This document shows positions 54,792-64,000 of a stretch of 64,000 bases of DNA, piece by piece. Each line of letters starts with the position of its first letter. Positions within the stretch are counted from its first letter, which is position 1. A program made the translations under genes and the position numbers. The DNA is from Cytobacillus sp. NCCP-133 (lineage in GTDB: Bacteria; Bacillota; Bacilli; Bacillales; Cytobacillaceae): contig NZ_BRVM01000004.1 of NCBI RefSeq assembly GCF_026011715.1, positions 139,286 to 203,285 of the forward strand, read 5' to 3'. Below the pieces are notes generated by a model. The model did not search any database, had not been told where the DNA came from, and saw only the letters and a program-made list of their open reading frames with translations.

Positions 54792-57206
54792 TTACATTAA
54801 TATATACGGATTCAGGTCCATTGAAATGGCAAGGCCACCAGTGGCTATTTCCTGCTGATAATTATCAAGAATTTTCTTAAGTACCTGGCCCAGCTCTGGT
54901 TCCCGCTTGTATTTTATCAGACATTGATAGCGATATCTATTATTGATCCGGGGGATTGGTGATGCAACCGGCCCAAGTACAATACTCTCCGCTGACAGCC
55001 TTGATTGAATAAACTTTGTTATCTTCTCAGTAACGGAAACAGCCTTCATTAATTCCTCATGGCTGACGGTGACAAGGGAAATGTAATAGAAAGGAGGATA
55101 TCTATGGATTTTGCGGACCATCATTTCTCTCTCATAAAACTTGTCGTAATTCTGCTCTCCTGCCAGCTCAATACTGTAATGTTCCGGAGTATAGGTCTGT
55201 ACGATAACCTCACCCTCCAATTCATGTCTCCCTGCGCGACCGCTTACCTGCGTCAAAAGCTGAAAAGTCTTTTCAGAGGAGCGAAAATCCGGAAGGTGGA
55301 GCATGGTATCAGCCGAGAGGACCCCTACTAGTGTAATATTAGGAAAATCAAGCCCCTTTGCTATCATTTGAGTGCCTAAAAGAATATCCGCACGGCCTTC
55401 CTGAAATTGATCAAGAAGCTTTTCGTGAGCTCCTTTTCTGCTGGTTGTATCAACATCCATCCTAATCACTTTGGCTTCCGGCAATACTTTTGCCACTTCT
55501 TCTTCTACCTTTTGTGTCCCAGTTCCGAAATAGCGGATATGCTCACTTTTGCATTCAGGACATATATTTGGAACAAATGATTCATACCCGCAGTAATGGC
55601 ATTTCATTTGCTGGCTAAACCGATGGTAAGTTAAAGATATATCACAATGCGGGCAAGTAATAACGTAACCGCAATCTCTGCACATAACAAAAGAGGAATG
55701 TCCTCTTTTATTAAGGAATAAGACAATTTGCTCATTCTTTTCCAGGCGATCTCTTATCTTATCCAGCAGCAGCCTGGAAAACATCGAACGGTTGCCCTCC
55801 CGGAGCTCTTCTCTCATATCAATTATCTCAACGGATGGCAACGCCTGATTGTTCATTCTTTTAGCTAGTGCAAGAAGTTGGTAAACTCCCTTTTGAGCCC
55901 TTGCGAATGACTCTAGCGAAGGGGTTGCACTGCCTAGCACCACCTGGCATTTATGTGTTTGTGCTCTTTTGATGGCTACATCCCTTGCATGATATCTTGG
56001 GTTTTCCTCCTGCTTATAGCTTGTCTCGTGCTCCTCATCAATAATGATAATTCCAAGATTTTCAAAAGGAGCAAAGACCGCGGACCTGGCACCGACCACC
56101 ACTTTTACTTCTTTTCTTTGAATCTTTCTCCACTCATCATATTTTTCCCCCGCAGACAGGCCGCTGTGCAAAACAGCTACTTGATCGCCAAATCTTCCTT
56201 TAAAGCGTCTGACCATTTGCGGGGTTAAAGAAATTTCAGGAACCAATACGATCGCTTCTTTTCCTTCCTGAAGTACTCTTTGAATGGATTGGAGGTACAC
56301 CTCTGTTTTCCCGCTTCCTGTCACCCCATAAAGTAAAAAGGTTTCATACCTATGATTTTCGATGGAATGAAGGATAGGAGTAATCGCTTGTCTTTGCTCT
56401 TCCGTTAAAGGCAGCGGCTCTGTTCTTTCAAATTCCCGGTTTCCAAAGGGATTTCGGTAAATTTCCACATCTTTTTGGCCAAGCAGCCCTCTTTGGATAA
56501 GCCCTTTAATCGTTGAAGTGGTTATTCCAAGCAAAGCAAATAGTTCCTTTTGTTCAATCGGACCATCCTTAATAAGGAAGTATTCAAGAACCTCTTTTTG
56601 CTTAGTTGCATTTCCAGGAAGCTTTTCAATATAATCGGCCAGATCATTCCGTTCTGCAGCAAGAAAGACCTGCTTTATTTTTTTCTTTTTCACACGTTCT
56701 TTTACTTGATAGACAATCTCAATATTGCCATTGGCTGCCTCTCTCTGCAATTGAGACAGAGCACCATCCTTAACAGCATCATCCCACGTGATTGCATCGG
56801 TATTTTGAAAAAGAATGCCAGCTTCTTCTGAAAACATACTGCGGTCTGCTTTATCCGTTAGTACTAACTTCTTTTCATATTTAGCCTTTAAGGCTGCTGG
56901 CAGCATTGCCTGATAGGCTGATATTTTATAGCATAATGTTTTTTCTGTCATCCAATCTCCCAGGGTTAAAAGTTCCTGATTGAGCACAGGGTTTAAATCC
57001 ATCGGTTCAACAATTGATTTTAATTGTTCAAAATCTGAATCTGTTTTTAACCCAATCACAAAACCCTGGATTTTTCTAGGGCCGAACGGAACAACGACAC
57101 GCATGCCAGGCTGAATAAGGCCAGCCAGACGAGCAGGTATTTTATAATCATATGCACGATCTGTTTGTTTTGCAGGCACATCGACAATGACACTGGCAAT
57201 ATTCAT
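54792..57206 (-). CDS. priA: Primosomal protein N' (PriA helicase)
   Basis: Restarts collapsed replication forks. The N-terminal 3'-DNA-binding domain has VDVPAKQTDRAYDYKIP; the helicase has LYGVTGSGKTEVYLQSI (Walker A), IIIDEEHETSYKQEENPRYH, and LGSATPSLES; eight zinc cysteines lie in CRDCGYVITCPHCDISL, CHYCGYES and ICPECKSEH; GRAGRHELEGEVIVQT is the last helicase motif. 804 aa. It overlaps coaBC by 4 bp. Confidence 0.97.
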   Translation of the reverse strand: MNIASVIVDVPAKQTDRAYDYKIPARLAGLIQPGMRVVVPFGPRKIQGFVIGLKTDSDFEQLKSIVEPMDLNPVLNQELLTLGDWMTEKTLCYKISAYQAMLPAALKAKYEKKLVLTDKADRSMFSEEAGILFQNTDAITWDDAVKDGALSQLQREAANGNIEIVYQVKERVKKKKIKQVFLAAERNDLADYIEKLPGNATKQKEVLEYFLIKDGPIEQKELFALLGITTSTIKGLIQRGLLGQKDVEIYRNPFGNREFERTEPLPLTEEQRQAITPILHSIENHRYETFLLYGVTGSGKTEVYLQSIQRVLQEGKEAIVLVPEISLTPQMVRRFKGRFGDQVAVLHSGLSAGEKYDEWRKIQRKEVKVVVGARSAVFAPFENLGIIIIDEEHETSYKQEENPRYHARDVAIKRAQTHKCQVVLGSATPSLESFARAQKGVYQLLALAKRMNNQALPSVEIIDMREELREGNRSMFSRLLLDKIRDRLEKNEQIVLFLNKRGHSSFVMCRDCGYVITCPHCDISLTYHRFSQQMKCHYCGYESFVPNICPECKSEHIRYFGTGTQKVEEEVAKVLPEAKVIRMDVDTTSRKGAHEKLLDQFQEGRADILLGTQMIAKGLDFPNITLVGVLSADTMLHLPDFRSSEKTFQLLTQVSGRAGRHELEGEVIVQTYTPEHYSIELAGEQNYDKFYEREMMVRKIHRYPPFYYISLVTVSHEELMKAVSVTEKITKFIQSRLSAESIVLGPVASPIPRINNRYRYQCLIKYKREPELGQVLKKILDNYQQEIATGGLAISMDLNPYILM

Positions 57207-58411
57207 TTTTGTTCATCCTTTAATAATATCGCAGCTTCCTTCAGAATTTTTGCAGCAACGTCTTTTTTTGACATAAGCGGAAGTTCCTCTGAAGTCCCAT
57301 CCTTTTTAAAAAAGGTAACAATATTTGTGTCGGTCCCAAATCCGGCTCCATCTGAAGTCACATTATTGGCAACGATCATATCGGCATTTTTCTTTTTAAG
57401 TTTCCCCTGTGCATATTCATCGACTCGTTCGGTCTCAGCAGCGAATCCGATTAAAATTTGGCCCTTCTTTTTTTGACCCAATTCGAATAGAATATCTTTT
57501 GTCCTTTCCAGCTCCAACAATTCGTCTCCCGGCTGCTTTTTCATTTTTTGGGTATGGCTCACTTTTGGCCGGTAATCCGATACTGCAGCAGTCTTGATAA
57601 CAAGATCAGCATCTTCAAATTCTTTAATTGCAGCCTGGTACATTTCTTCGGCACTTACAACTTTTATCAGTTTAGCGGCAGCAGGAGGTTTAATCGAAAC
57701 AGGGCCGGAAATAAGCACAACCTCAGCACCTGCAGAAATGGCTTCTTCTGCAATGGCATAGCCCATTTTTCCAGTGGAATGGTTTGTAATGTAACGGACC
57801 GGATCTATTTTTTCCCGGGTAGGACCTGCTGTAATGACCACTTTTTTGCCTGCTAAATGCTTCTTGGCTTTACTGAAAAACAGACTGATAGTCTCTGCAA
57901 TTTTCTCCGGATCTTCGAGTCTGCCCTTTCCAACATACCCACAGGCAAGATAACCTTCAGAAGGCTCAATGAATCTGCAGCCGAAGCTGTATAAAGTTTC
58001 AATATTTTTCTGGACTGACGGATGGCTATACATATGCACATTCATGGCAGGAGCAATCCAAATAGGAGCCGTTGCAGCCAGCAGGGCAGTTGTAATCATA
58101 TTATCAGCAATTCCGTTTGCAAGCTTGCCAATAACATTAGCCGTAGCCGGTGCAACAAGAATCAAATCTGCCCAATCCGGCAGGTCGATATGGGCGATCA
58201 CCTTTGAATCTTTTTCATCAAATGTATCAGTGTAGACATCATTTCTGGACAATGCCTGAAATGTTAACGGAGTTACAAACTTTGCAGCAGAGTCACTTAA
58301 TATGACTTTAACTTCCGCTCCCCCCTGGGTTAGCTTGCTCGTTAATGCTGCAGCTTTGTAAACCGCTATTCCTCCTGTAACGCACAGTAATATTTTTTTG
58401 CTTGTCAGCAT
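57203..58411 (-). CDS. coaBC: Bifunctional PPC decarboxylase/PPC synthase
   Basis: Two steps of CoA synthesis. The flavin-dependent CoaC part (1-185) has VTGGIAVYKAAALTS, the catalytic His in VIAHIDL, PAMNVHMY and ACGYVGKGRLEDPEKI. The CoaB part (186-402) has VVITAGPTREKIDPVRYI, NHSTGKMGYAIAEEA and KTAAVSDYRPK. 402 aa. It follows rpoZ by 215 bp with a terminator between, so it starts a new unit running into priA, def and fmt. Confidence 0.96.
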   Translation of the reverse strand: MLTSKKILLCVTGGIAVYKAAALTSKLTQGGAEVKVILSDSAAKFVTPLTFQALSRNDVYTDTFDEKDSKVIAHIDLPDWADLILVAPATANVIGKLANGIADNMITTALLAATAPIWIAPAMNVHMYSHPSVQKNIETLYSFGCRFIEPSEGYLACGYVGKGRLEDPEKIAETISLFFSKAKKHLAGKKVVITAGPTREKIDPVRYITNHSTGKMGYAIAEEAISAGAEVVLISGPVSIKPPAAAKLIKVVSAEEMYQAAIKEFEDADLVIKTAAVSDYRPKVSHTQKMKKQPGDELLELERTKDILFELGQKKKGQILIGFAAETERVDEYAQGKLKKKNADMIVANNVTSDGAGFGTDTNIVTFFKKDGTSEELPLMSKKDVAAKILKEAAILLKDEQK

Positions 58412-58583
58412 ATATTGACCCCACCAATCTAAGCTAAAATAATTCTTCTTTACAATTTATTAAACCAGTACATTTACTTAAATTGCATTTCAATGAAATA
58501 AGAAAATCATGATAATTTTATTATGCAAGAAGAACTGTTAATTTTCATCTTTTAAAACCGGAAAGCTCAATTAACATTCATAG

Positions 58584-58618
58584 AAACAAAAATAACAACC
58601 TTTAGTAAGGTTGTTATT
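58584..58618 (-). terminator. rpoZ terminator
   Basis: Perfect 12-bp stem AATAACAACCTT/AAGGTTGTTATT, 4-base loop, with TTTTTGTTTC tail on the minus strand, 9 bp after rpoZ. Confidence 0.88.
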
Positions 58619-58626
58619 CAGCAATT

Positions 58627-58848
58627 TTACTCATATGATTCCTTGGCCTTTTTATCTCCTAAACGATAATGAAGCTGATCAGCATTAATTTCTTCCAAAG
58701 CTTTGCCGACATTTTTATGTGATTTGTAGCTTTCAAGCTGCGGCGCTGCGTGCAATTGCAGCTTTCTCGCACGCTTTGCAGCTACAGAAACAAGTGAATA
58801 TTTCGAATCGATTTTCGTCATTAAAGAATCAATTGATGGATAAAGCAT
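58627..58848 (-). CDS. rpoZ: RNA polymerase omega subunit
   Basis: A 73-residue omega subunit: [20 protein letters not shown], then [26 protein letters not shown]. The ATG at 58848 has GGAGGT 8 nt upstream; the extension to 58905 overlaps gmk. It is 2 bp after gmk. Confidence 0.95.
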   Translation of the reverse strand: MLYPSIDSLMTKIDSKYSLVSVAAKRARKLQLHAAPQLESYKSHKNVGKALEEINADQLHYRLGDKKAKESYE

Positions 58849-58850
58849 AT

Positions 58851-59739
<889 letters not shown>

Positions 59740-59772
59740 TGGGTCCTCCAATCATCAGTTATTAATCACAGA

Positions 59773-59935
59773 TTAACGGGCAGTAATCCTCCACTTCAAT
59801 ACTTGGAAAAATCGATTGAGGATAAGTTGGTGGTATTAACTGCCCTTAAAGGCCCGGTTGGTTTATCTACCATCAGCGGAGGATGAAAAAAAAACCACTA
59901 ATGGAAGATTCACTTTATTTTGACCCCCAGAGCCG
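59773..59935. repeat. Inverted-repeat element between yicC and remA
   Basis: Arms TTAACGGGCAGTAAT-CCTCCAC (59773-59794) and TTGGTGGTATTAACTGCCC (59827-59845) pair imperfectly. The text shares ACGG-CAGTA, GATAAGTT and GAAG-TTCACTTT blocks with the 73-bp repeats at 35267 and 35383, so it is probably a diverged family member. Confidence 0.55.
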
Positions 59936-59950
59936 CAATCTAAACAACTG

Positions 59951-60823
59951 CTATTCAATATTTTGAATTTGTTCTTTCATTTTTTCCAATAAACTCTTTA
60001 TTTCAACCACTTCGGCTGCAATTGCTGCATCATTCGCCTTGGAGCCGATTGTATTGGCTTCCCGATTCATTTCCTGCAAAATAAAGTCAAGTTTCCTTCC
60101 AGCAGGCTCTGTGAGCTTAAGCGTTTTTTCAAATTGCCCAAGGTGGCTTTGCAGCCTGGTCAACTCCTCATTTATGTCCGATTTATCCGCAAACACTGCA
60201 GCTTCTGTTAAGATTCGCGGTTCATCAACCTGACCCTCAAGGTATTCTTTTACTCGTTTTTCTAGCCTTTCCTGGTAAAGCTGTACAACTTTTGGAGCGA
60301 GCTCTCTCAGAATGATTATTCTTTTGCTTAAATGGCCAAGGTGGAGATGGACATCTTTTGCCAATTCAAGCCCTTCAGCTTCCCGCATCTGTGTTAAATG
60401 CATGCATGCTTCTTCAGCAGCTGAAAGGACTAGCTTGCGGAGCTCCTCATTGCCTGACTCCTTTTCCTCAATGTTGATCAGTTCCTCCCGAATAACATCC
60501 CGGATCGATAAATCATTTTGGATACTGTATTTTGTTTTAATTGCCGTTATGTATTGATAATATTCATCTAAAAGTTTCCAGTCAACATATACTTTCCGGC
60601 TGACCGAGCCAGCACCTTCAATTGTAATGTAAACTTCTGCTCTTCCTCTTCTGATATACTGGCCAATCTTCTTCTTTATTTTATCTTCCATTTGCATCAG
60701 TTGTCTTGGCATACGCATATGAAACTCGGAAAAACGATGGTTTACTGTCTTAATTTCGACAGTAATGGAAAATTGCCCCGAATCCTTCTTGCTCCTGCCA
60801 AAGCCAGTCATACTTACAACCAT
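59951..60823 (-). CDS. yicC: YicC/YloC family endoribonuclease
   Basis: A 290-residue protein of the YicC family, recently shown to include an endoribonuclease. It begins MVVSMTGFGRSKKDSGQF, has EIKTVNHRFSEFHMRMPRQL, a long helical middle and the C-terminal KLDFILQEMNREANTIGSKA. The ATG at 60823 has AAAGGAAG about 9 nt upstream; the extension to 60895 is rejected. Start of the remA-gmk-rpoZ row. Confidence 0.93.
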   Translation of the reverse strand: MVVSMTGFGRSKKDSGQFSITVEIKTVNHRFSEFHMRMPRQLMQMEDKIKKKIGQYIRRGRAEVYITIEGAGSVSRKVYVDWKLLDEYYQYITAIKTKYSIQNDLSIRDVIREELINIEEKESGNEELRKLVLSAAEEACMHLTQMREAEGLELAKDVHLHLGHLSKRIIILRELAPKVVQLYQERLEKRVKEYLEGQVDEPRILTEAAVFADKSDINEELTRLQSHLGQFEKTLKLTEPAGRKLDFILQEMNREANTIGSKANDAAIAAEVVEIKSLLEKMKEQIQNIE

Positions 60824-60954
60824 TTTCTTACACTTCCTTTTGGGATAAGTACAGCTTCCTTTTTCAAACGTTTTTGCCTGCATTGTAAAATACAAAAGTC
60901 TATGAAGGCATGTTGACTGTGCAGTCTATAGTTAAAGATTAATTTATATTTTTG

Positions 60955-60994
60955 CGCAAAAAAGAAAGGTAATAGAGCCTTCTCTACCACCTTT
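60955..60994 (-). terminator. Ca2+ ATPase gene terminator
   Basis: Stem AAAGGT-AA-TAGAG / CTCTA-CC-ACCTTT (60965-60994) with a 4-base loop and CTTTTTTG tail on the minus strand. It ends 17 bp after the ATPase stop codon. Confidence 0.8.
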
Positions 60995-61010
60995 AGGATT
61001 ATAACACATT

Positions 61011-63689
61011 TTATTTTGTTTTTCTTGCCAAAAATGTACCGGCCAGCAAAAATGTTGGAATTGCTGAAAGACCTATTATCATCCACCAGTCATGCAATTC
61101 AATTGGTACGGTATGGAAAATTGGCTGCAGCGGCGGATAGTAGATTACCACAAGGACTAATGCCAGGGACGAAATAACAGCCCAGACCAAATATTTATTG
61201 CCAAAAGGGTTCCTTGAGAATACGGACTTTTCACTTCTGCAATCAAATACATGGATCAGCTGTGCCATGACCAATGTAGCAAAAGCAACTGTTTGCGCGT
61301 ATGCAAGATGATCAGGATTAGCTTTAAAAGCAAAAATAAATGCCAAAAGCGTTACTAGTCCGATTAAAAACCCCCGAGAGATTACCTTCCTGCCCAGCCC
61401 TCTTGAAAATACACCTTCCTTCAGGCTTCTTGGCTTTCGCTTCATTACATTTTCTTCCGGCTGGTCGAGTCCAAGCGCCATGGCAGGCAGCCCATCAGTA
61501 ACTAGATTCACCCAGAGGATTTGGATTGGTACTAATGGCAGTGGAAGAGCCAGCAGCATGGCGAAAAGCATAACCAAAATCTCTCCCACATTTGAAGCAA
61601 GCAAATATCTGATAAATTTACGGATATTTTCGTAAATATTTCTTCCCTCTTTTATAGCTGCTTTAATCGTAGCAAAATTATCGTCAAGCAGCACAAGAGC
61701 GGATGCCTCTTTTGCCACATCTGTACCGGTAATGCCCATTGAAATGCCAATGTCCGCAGCTTTAATGGCAGGTGCATCATTGACTCCATCACCTGTCATG
61801 GCCACGATATGCCCTCTATTTTGAAGTGCCTTAACAATTTTAAGTTTATGCTCAGGTGAAACCCTTGCAAAAACAGCTACATCCTCAACTACATTTTCCA
61901 GATCTTCCACAGTCATCTCGGCAAGGTCTTTTCCCTGAAGAACTTTAGAACCCTTTGTTAATATACCTAACTGCTTCGCAATCGCCTGGGCTGTAATCAC
62001 ATGATCGCCAGTAATCATAACAGTCTTTATGCCGGCTTCCTTGCATTCCTTGACTGCTTCTCTGACTTCTGGCCTAGGAGGATCAATCATTCCCTGGAGG
62101 CCAATGAAAGTTAGTCCCTGTTCTGCCTCTTTTTCATCTAATATGACATTCTTTGATGGGATTTCCTTATAGCCGATTGCAATCGTTCTTAAAGCCTGGG
62201 AAGCAAGATCTTCAATGGCTCCCTGGATTTCGCCTGACAGCTCCCTTGAAAGGATTTGACGCCTGCCATCCCAAAGAACAGCTTCACTTTTTCCGACTAA
62301 AACGTCAGGCGCACCTTTCGTCACTATGAATTGTCTTCCATTATGGTCCTTGACAACAACGCTCATCATTTTGCGGATAGAATCAAACGGAAACTCATTA
62401 ATAATCCTGAATTGGTTTAACAAACTGCTCCGGTTATACCCTGCTTTCATAGCTGCTACAAGTAATGCTCCTTCAGTCGGGTCCCCATCGATTACAAACT
62501 CATTGTTTTTATGCTGTATTTCTGCGTGGTTGCAAAGCATACCGAACATGAGCATCTGCTGGAGCGCCTTATCTCTTTTAGCTTCAATTTGATTATCATT
62601 CCTGTAGAATTGGCCTTGCGGCTCATAACCTATTCCATCCACTTTCCACTCTTTGCCGCCGCTCCAGAGATGAGTAACTGTCATTTTGTTTTGTGTCATA
62701 GTCCCTGTTTTATCTGAACAGATTACAGAGGCGCACCCAAGTGTTTCAACAGCAGGGAGCTTTCTGACGATTGCGTTTTTCTTTATCATCCTCTGGACAC
62801 CAAGAGATAGGGCGACCGTAACGATGGCAGGCAGACCCTCAGGTATAGCTGCGACAGCCAATGATACACCAGCAAGGAACATAGTATAGAGCTCCTGCCC
62901 CTGGGCAACTCCAGCCACCACCACAAGCACTGTTAATAAAATTGCAGCTGTAATCAGGATTTTCCCGAGCTGTTCCAGTCTTCTCTGCAAAGGTGTTACC
63001 ATCGTTTCCGCATTTTGAAGCAGATCTGCAATCTGACCCATGGCTGTATTCATGCCTGTACCTACTACAACACCCAATCCATATCCACGGGTAACCATTG
63101 TACCCATAAAGGCCATATTTTCCATATCGCCTATTGCGAGATTGGCAGTTTTCAAGGAACCTGTGGTTTTGGCAACAGGCAAAGATTCACCTGTCAAAGC
63201 CGATTCCTCTATTTCCAGGCTATTAGATTCTACTATTCTTACATCTGCCCCAATTCTGTCTCCGGTCGAAAATTTTATCAAATCGCCGACCACCACATCT
63301 TTTGATGGGATCTTCTTCCACTCCGAATCCCGGAGCGTGATTACTTGAGGGGCTGATAATTCCTTAAGTGCGTGCAGCGATTTTTCTGCTTTTCTTTCTT
63401 GAAAAAAGCCTAAACACCCATTTATAACCACAATGGCAATAATGGCGATTGCATCAATATATTCACCAAGCAGCCCTGAAATCAAGGTAGCGGCTAGTAA
63501 GACAAGGACCATGAAATCTTTAAATTGACTAAAAAATAAGAGCAAAGCCGACTGCTTTTCTCCTTCTTTCAATTCATTATAGCCATATTGGTTTCGCCGC
63601 TTCTTTACATCATCCTCCGTTAAGCCTGCCTTAACATCTGTATTTAAGGCTTGCTCGACCTCTCTTTCATTCATTTCATGGAACTTCAT
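61011..63689 (-). CDS. yloB: SERCA-type calcium-transporting P-type ATPase
   Basis: An 892-residue P2A ATPase with ten membrane helices. The actuator has SALTGESLPV, the helix-4 Ca2+ site is AAIPEGLPAIVTVALSLG, the phosphorylated Asp is in CSDKTGTMTQNKMTV, and the hinge is MTGDGVNDAPAIKAADIG. Helix 6 has ILWVNLVTDGLPAMALG with acidic ligands. It is close to B. subtilis YloB, a spore-stage Ca2+ pump. The ATG at 63689 is 17-19 nt from the AAAGGAGG site; a 3-codon ORF (63686-63697) sits at the ideal spacing and its stop overlaps this ATG. Confidence 0.96.
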   Translation of the reverse strand: MKFHEMNEREVEQALNTDVKAGLTEDDVKKRRNQYGYNELKEGEKQSALLLFFSQFKDFMVLVLLAATLISGLLGEYIDAIAIIAIVVINGCLGFFQERKAEKSLHALKELSAPQVITLRDSEWKKIPSKDVVVGDLIKFSTGDRIGADVRIVESNSLEIEESALTGESLPVAKTTGSLKTANLAIGDMENMAFMGTMVTRGYGLGVVVGTGMNTAMGQIADLLQNAETMVTPLQRRLEQLGKILITAAILLTVLVVVAGVAQGQELYTMFLAGVSLAVAAIPEGLPAIVTVALSLGVQRMIKKNAIVRKLPAVETLGCASVICSDKTGTMTQNKMTVTHLWSGGKEWKVDGIGYEPQGQFYRNDNQIEAKRDKALQQMLMFGMLCNHAEIQHKNNEFVIDGDPTEGALLVAAMKAGYNRSSLLNQFRIINEFPFDSIRKMMSVVVKDHNGRQFIVTKGAPDVLVGKSEAVLWDGRRQILSRELSGEIQGAIEDLASQALRTIAIGYKEIPSKNVILDEKEAEQGLTFIGLQGMIDPPRPEVREAVKECKEAGIKTVMITGDHVITAQAIAKQLGILTKGSKVLQGKDLAEMTVEDLENVVEDVAVFARVSPEHKLKIVKALQNRGHIVAMTGDGVNDAPAIKAADIGISMGITGTDVAKEASALVLLDDNFATIKAAIKEGRNIYENIRKFIRYLLASNVGEILVMLFAMLLALPLPLVPIQILWVNLVTDGLPAMALGLDQPEENVMKRKPRSLKEGVFSRGLGRKVISRGFLIGLVTLLAFIFAFKANPDHLAYAQTVAFATLVMAQLIHVFDCRSEKSVFSRNPFGNKYLVWAVISSLALVLVVIYYPPLQPIFHTVPIELHDWWMIIGLSAIPTFLLAGTFLARKTK

Positions 63690-63697
63690 CCGGACAT
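63686..63697 (-). CDS. Three-codon minigene overlapping the Ca2+ ATPase start
   Basis: ATG TCC GGA TGA follows GGAGG by 7 nt and its TGA overlaps the ATPase ATG (ATGA). The ATPase start thus seems to use translational coupling from this minigene. It is short enough to be chance. Confidence 0.35.
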   Translation of the reverse strand: MSG

Positions 63698-63923
63698 CAC
63701 ACTTCCTCCTTTATGGTTTGAGAAAAGCGGAGAGCGGCTTGGAATGAGAAAAATATCCCTTCAAAAACAAGCGTCTTTCCCATAAACAGCGCTCACTGCT
63801 AGACATTAAAGAGAATCCGCCAGACGGCGGACCGTCCTGCTTCTGCTGCAAAAACTCAAGTGAAGCAAAGTTGTCCAATCTCACTCTAAAGAAAGCTTAT
63901 TCAGCCCCGTCCAAAAAAATGCT

Positions 63924-63952
63924 ATTATTAATAAGAAACACACATGATTCAA
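63924..63952 (-). promoter_or_regulatory. Candidate promoter of the Ca2+ ATPase gene
   Basis: Minus-strand TTGAAT (63947-63952), 17-bp spacer, AATAAT (63924-63929), giving a leader of about 225 nt. That 310-bp stretch (63690-64000) holds no gene; it has a GC-rich hairpin (TCCGCC-AGAC-GGCGGA near 63818-63833) and GCGGAGAGCGGCTTGG, like common Bacillus repeats. Confidence 0.4.
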
Positions 63953-63962
63953 TTACTCACAC

Positions 63963-64000
63963 CCCCGTATGAAAATATTCATCCGGGGTTTTTGTTTTTT
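63963..64000 (+). terminator. Plus-strand-oriented terminator hairpin at the window edge
   Basis: CCCCGTATGAA pairs with TTCATCCGGGG (one mismatch, AATA loop), followed by TTTTTGTTTTTT on the plus strand. No plus-strand gene lies before it in the window, so it may be an attenuator in a leader of a gene beyond the edge. Confidence 0.6.

Overview
The window is core chromosome of a low-GC, endospore-forming Bacillaceae (Bacillus sensu lato, perhaps a Cytobacillus or Mesobacillus relative; the species cannot be fixed from this stretch). Evidence: gene order runs, read right to left, almost exactly as in Bacillus subtilis from yloB to topA; a 26-codon spoVM is present between thiN and rpmB; Shine-Dalgarno sites are strong (AAGGAGG type); TTG and GTG starts are frequent; FapR, RemA, YlxM, YloU and PrkC/PrpC are all present. 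Nearly everything is on the minus strand. Plus-strand genes are rpmB, an NCS2-type permease and its short leader ORF. No tRNA, rRNA, IS transposase, phage gene or CRISPR array was seen.

Layout, left to right (reverse of transcription). 1-9.4 kb: topA, dprA, sucD, sucC, the FlhB-like and FliK-like pair ylqH/ylqG, rnhB. 9.4-16 kb: rbgA, a type I signal peptidase, rplS, trmD, rimM, ylqD, khpA, rpsP, ffh, ylxM. 16.2-28.4 kb: an eight-gene operon of a secreted/membrane protein, ABC ATPase, ABC permease, coiled-coil membrane protein, MoxR AAA+ ATPase, DUF58, BatA-type VWA protein and a giant double-VWA protein. 28.8-30.4 kb: divergent permease. 30.5-45 kb: ftsY, smc, rnc, acpP, fabG, fabD, plsX, fapR, recG, fakA (yloV), yloU. 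45.2-63.7 kb: rpmB(+), spoVM, thiN, rpe, rsgA, prkC, prpC, rlmN, rsmB, fmt, def, priA, coaBC, rpoZ, gmk, remA, yicC/yloC and a Ca2+ P-type ATPase.

How the genes work together: the window joins translation and ribosome assembly (rpmB, rpsP, rplS, rimM, trmD, rbgA, rsgA, def, fmt, rsmB, rlmN), protein targeting (ftsY, ffh, signal peptidase), membrane lipid synthesis under malonyl-CoA control (fapR operator, plsX, fabD, fabG, acpP, fakA), chromosome maintenance (smc, topA, recG, priA, rnhB, dprA, rnc) and Ser/Thr phospho-signalling (prkC/prpC).

The main departure from the B. subtilis order is the 16.2-30.4 kb block. It sits exactly between ftsY and ylxM-ffh, adjacent genes in B. subtilis. ylxM-ffh carries its own consensus promoter and ftsY ends at a strong bidirectional terminator, so the SRP operon is split and re-wired. 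The MoxR/DUF58/VWA set joined to an ABC exporter and a GldG-like auxiliary protein is the best candidate for a poorly described system. Other notable features are two identical 73-bp repeats that supply the rnc stop codon, the interlocked recG terminator/fapR promoter/FapR operator, a likely cre on the sucCD promoter, and short leader ORFs before the permease and the Ca2+ ATPase.
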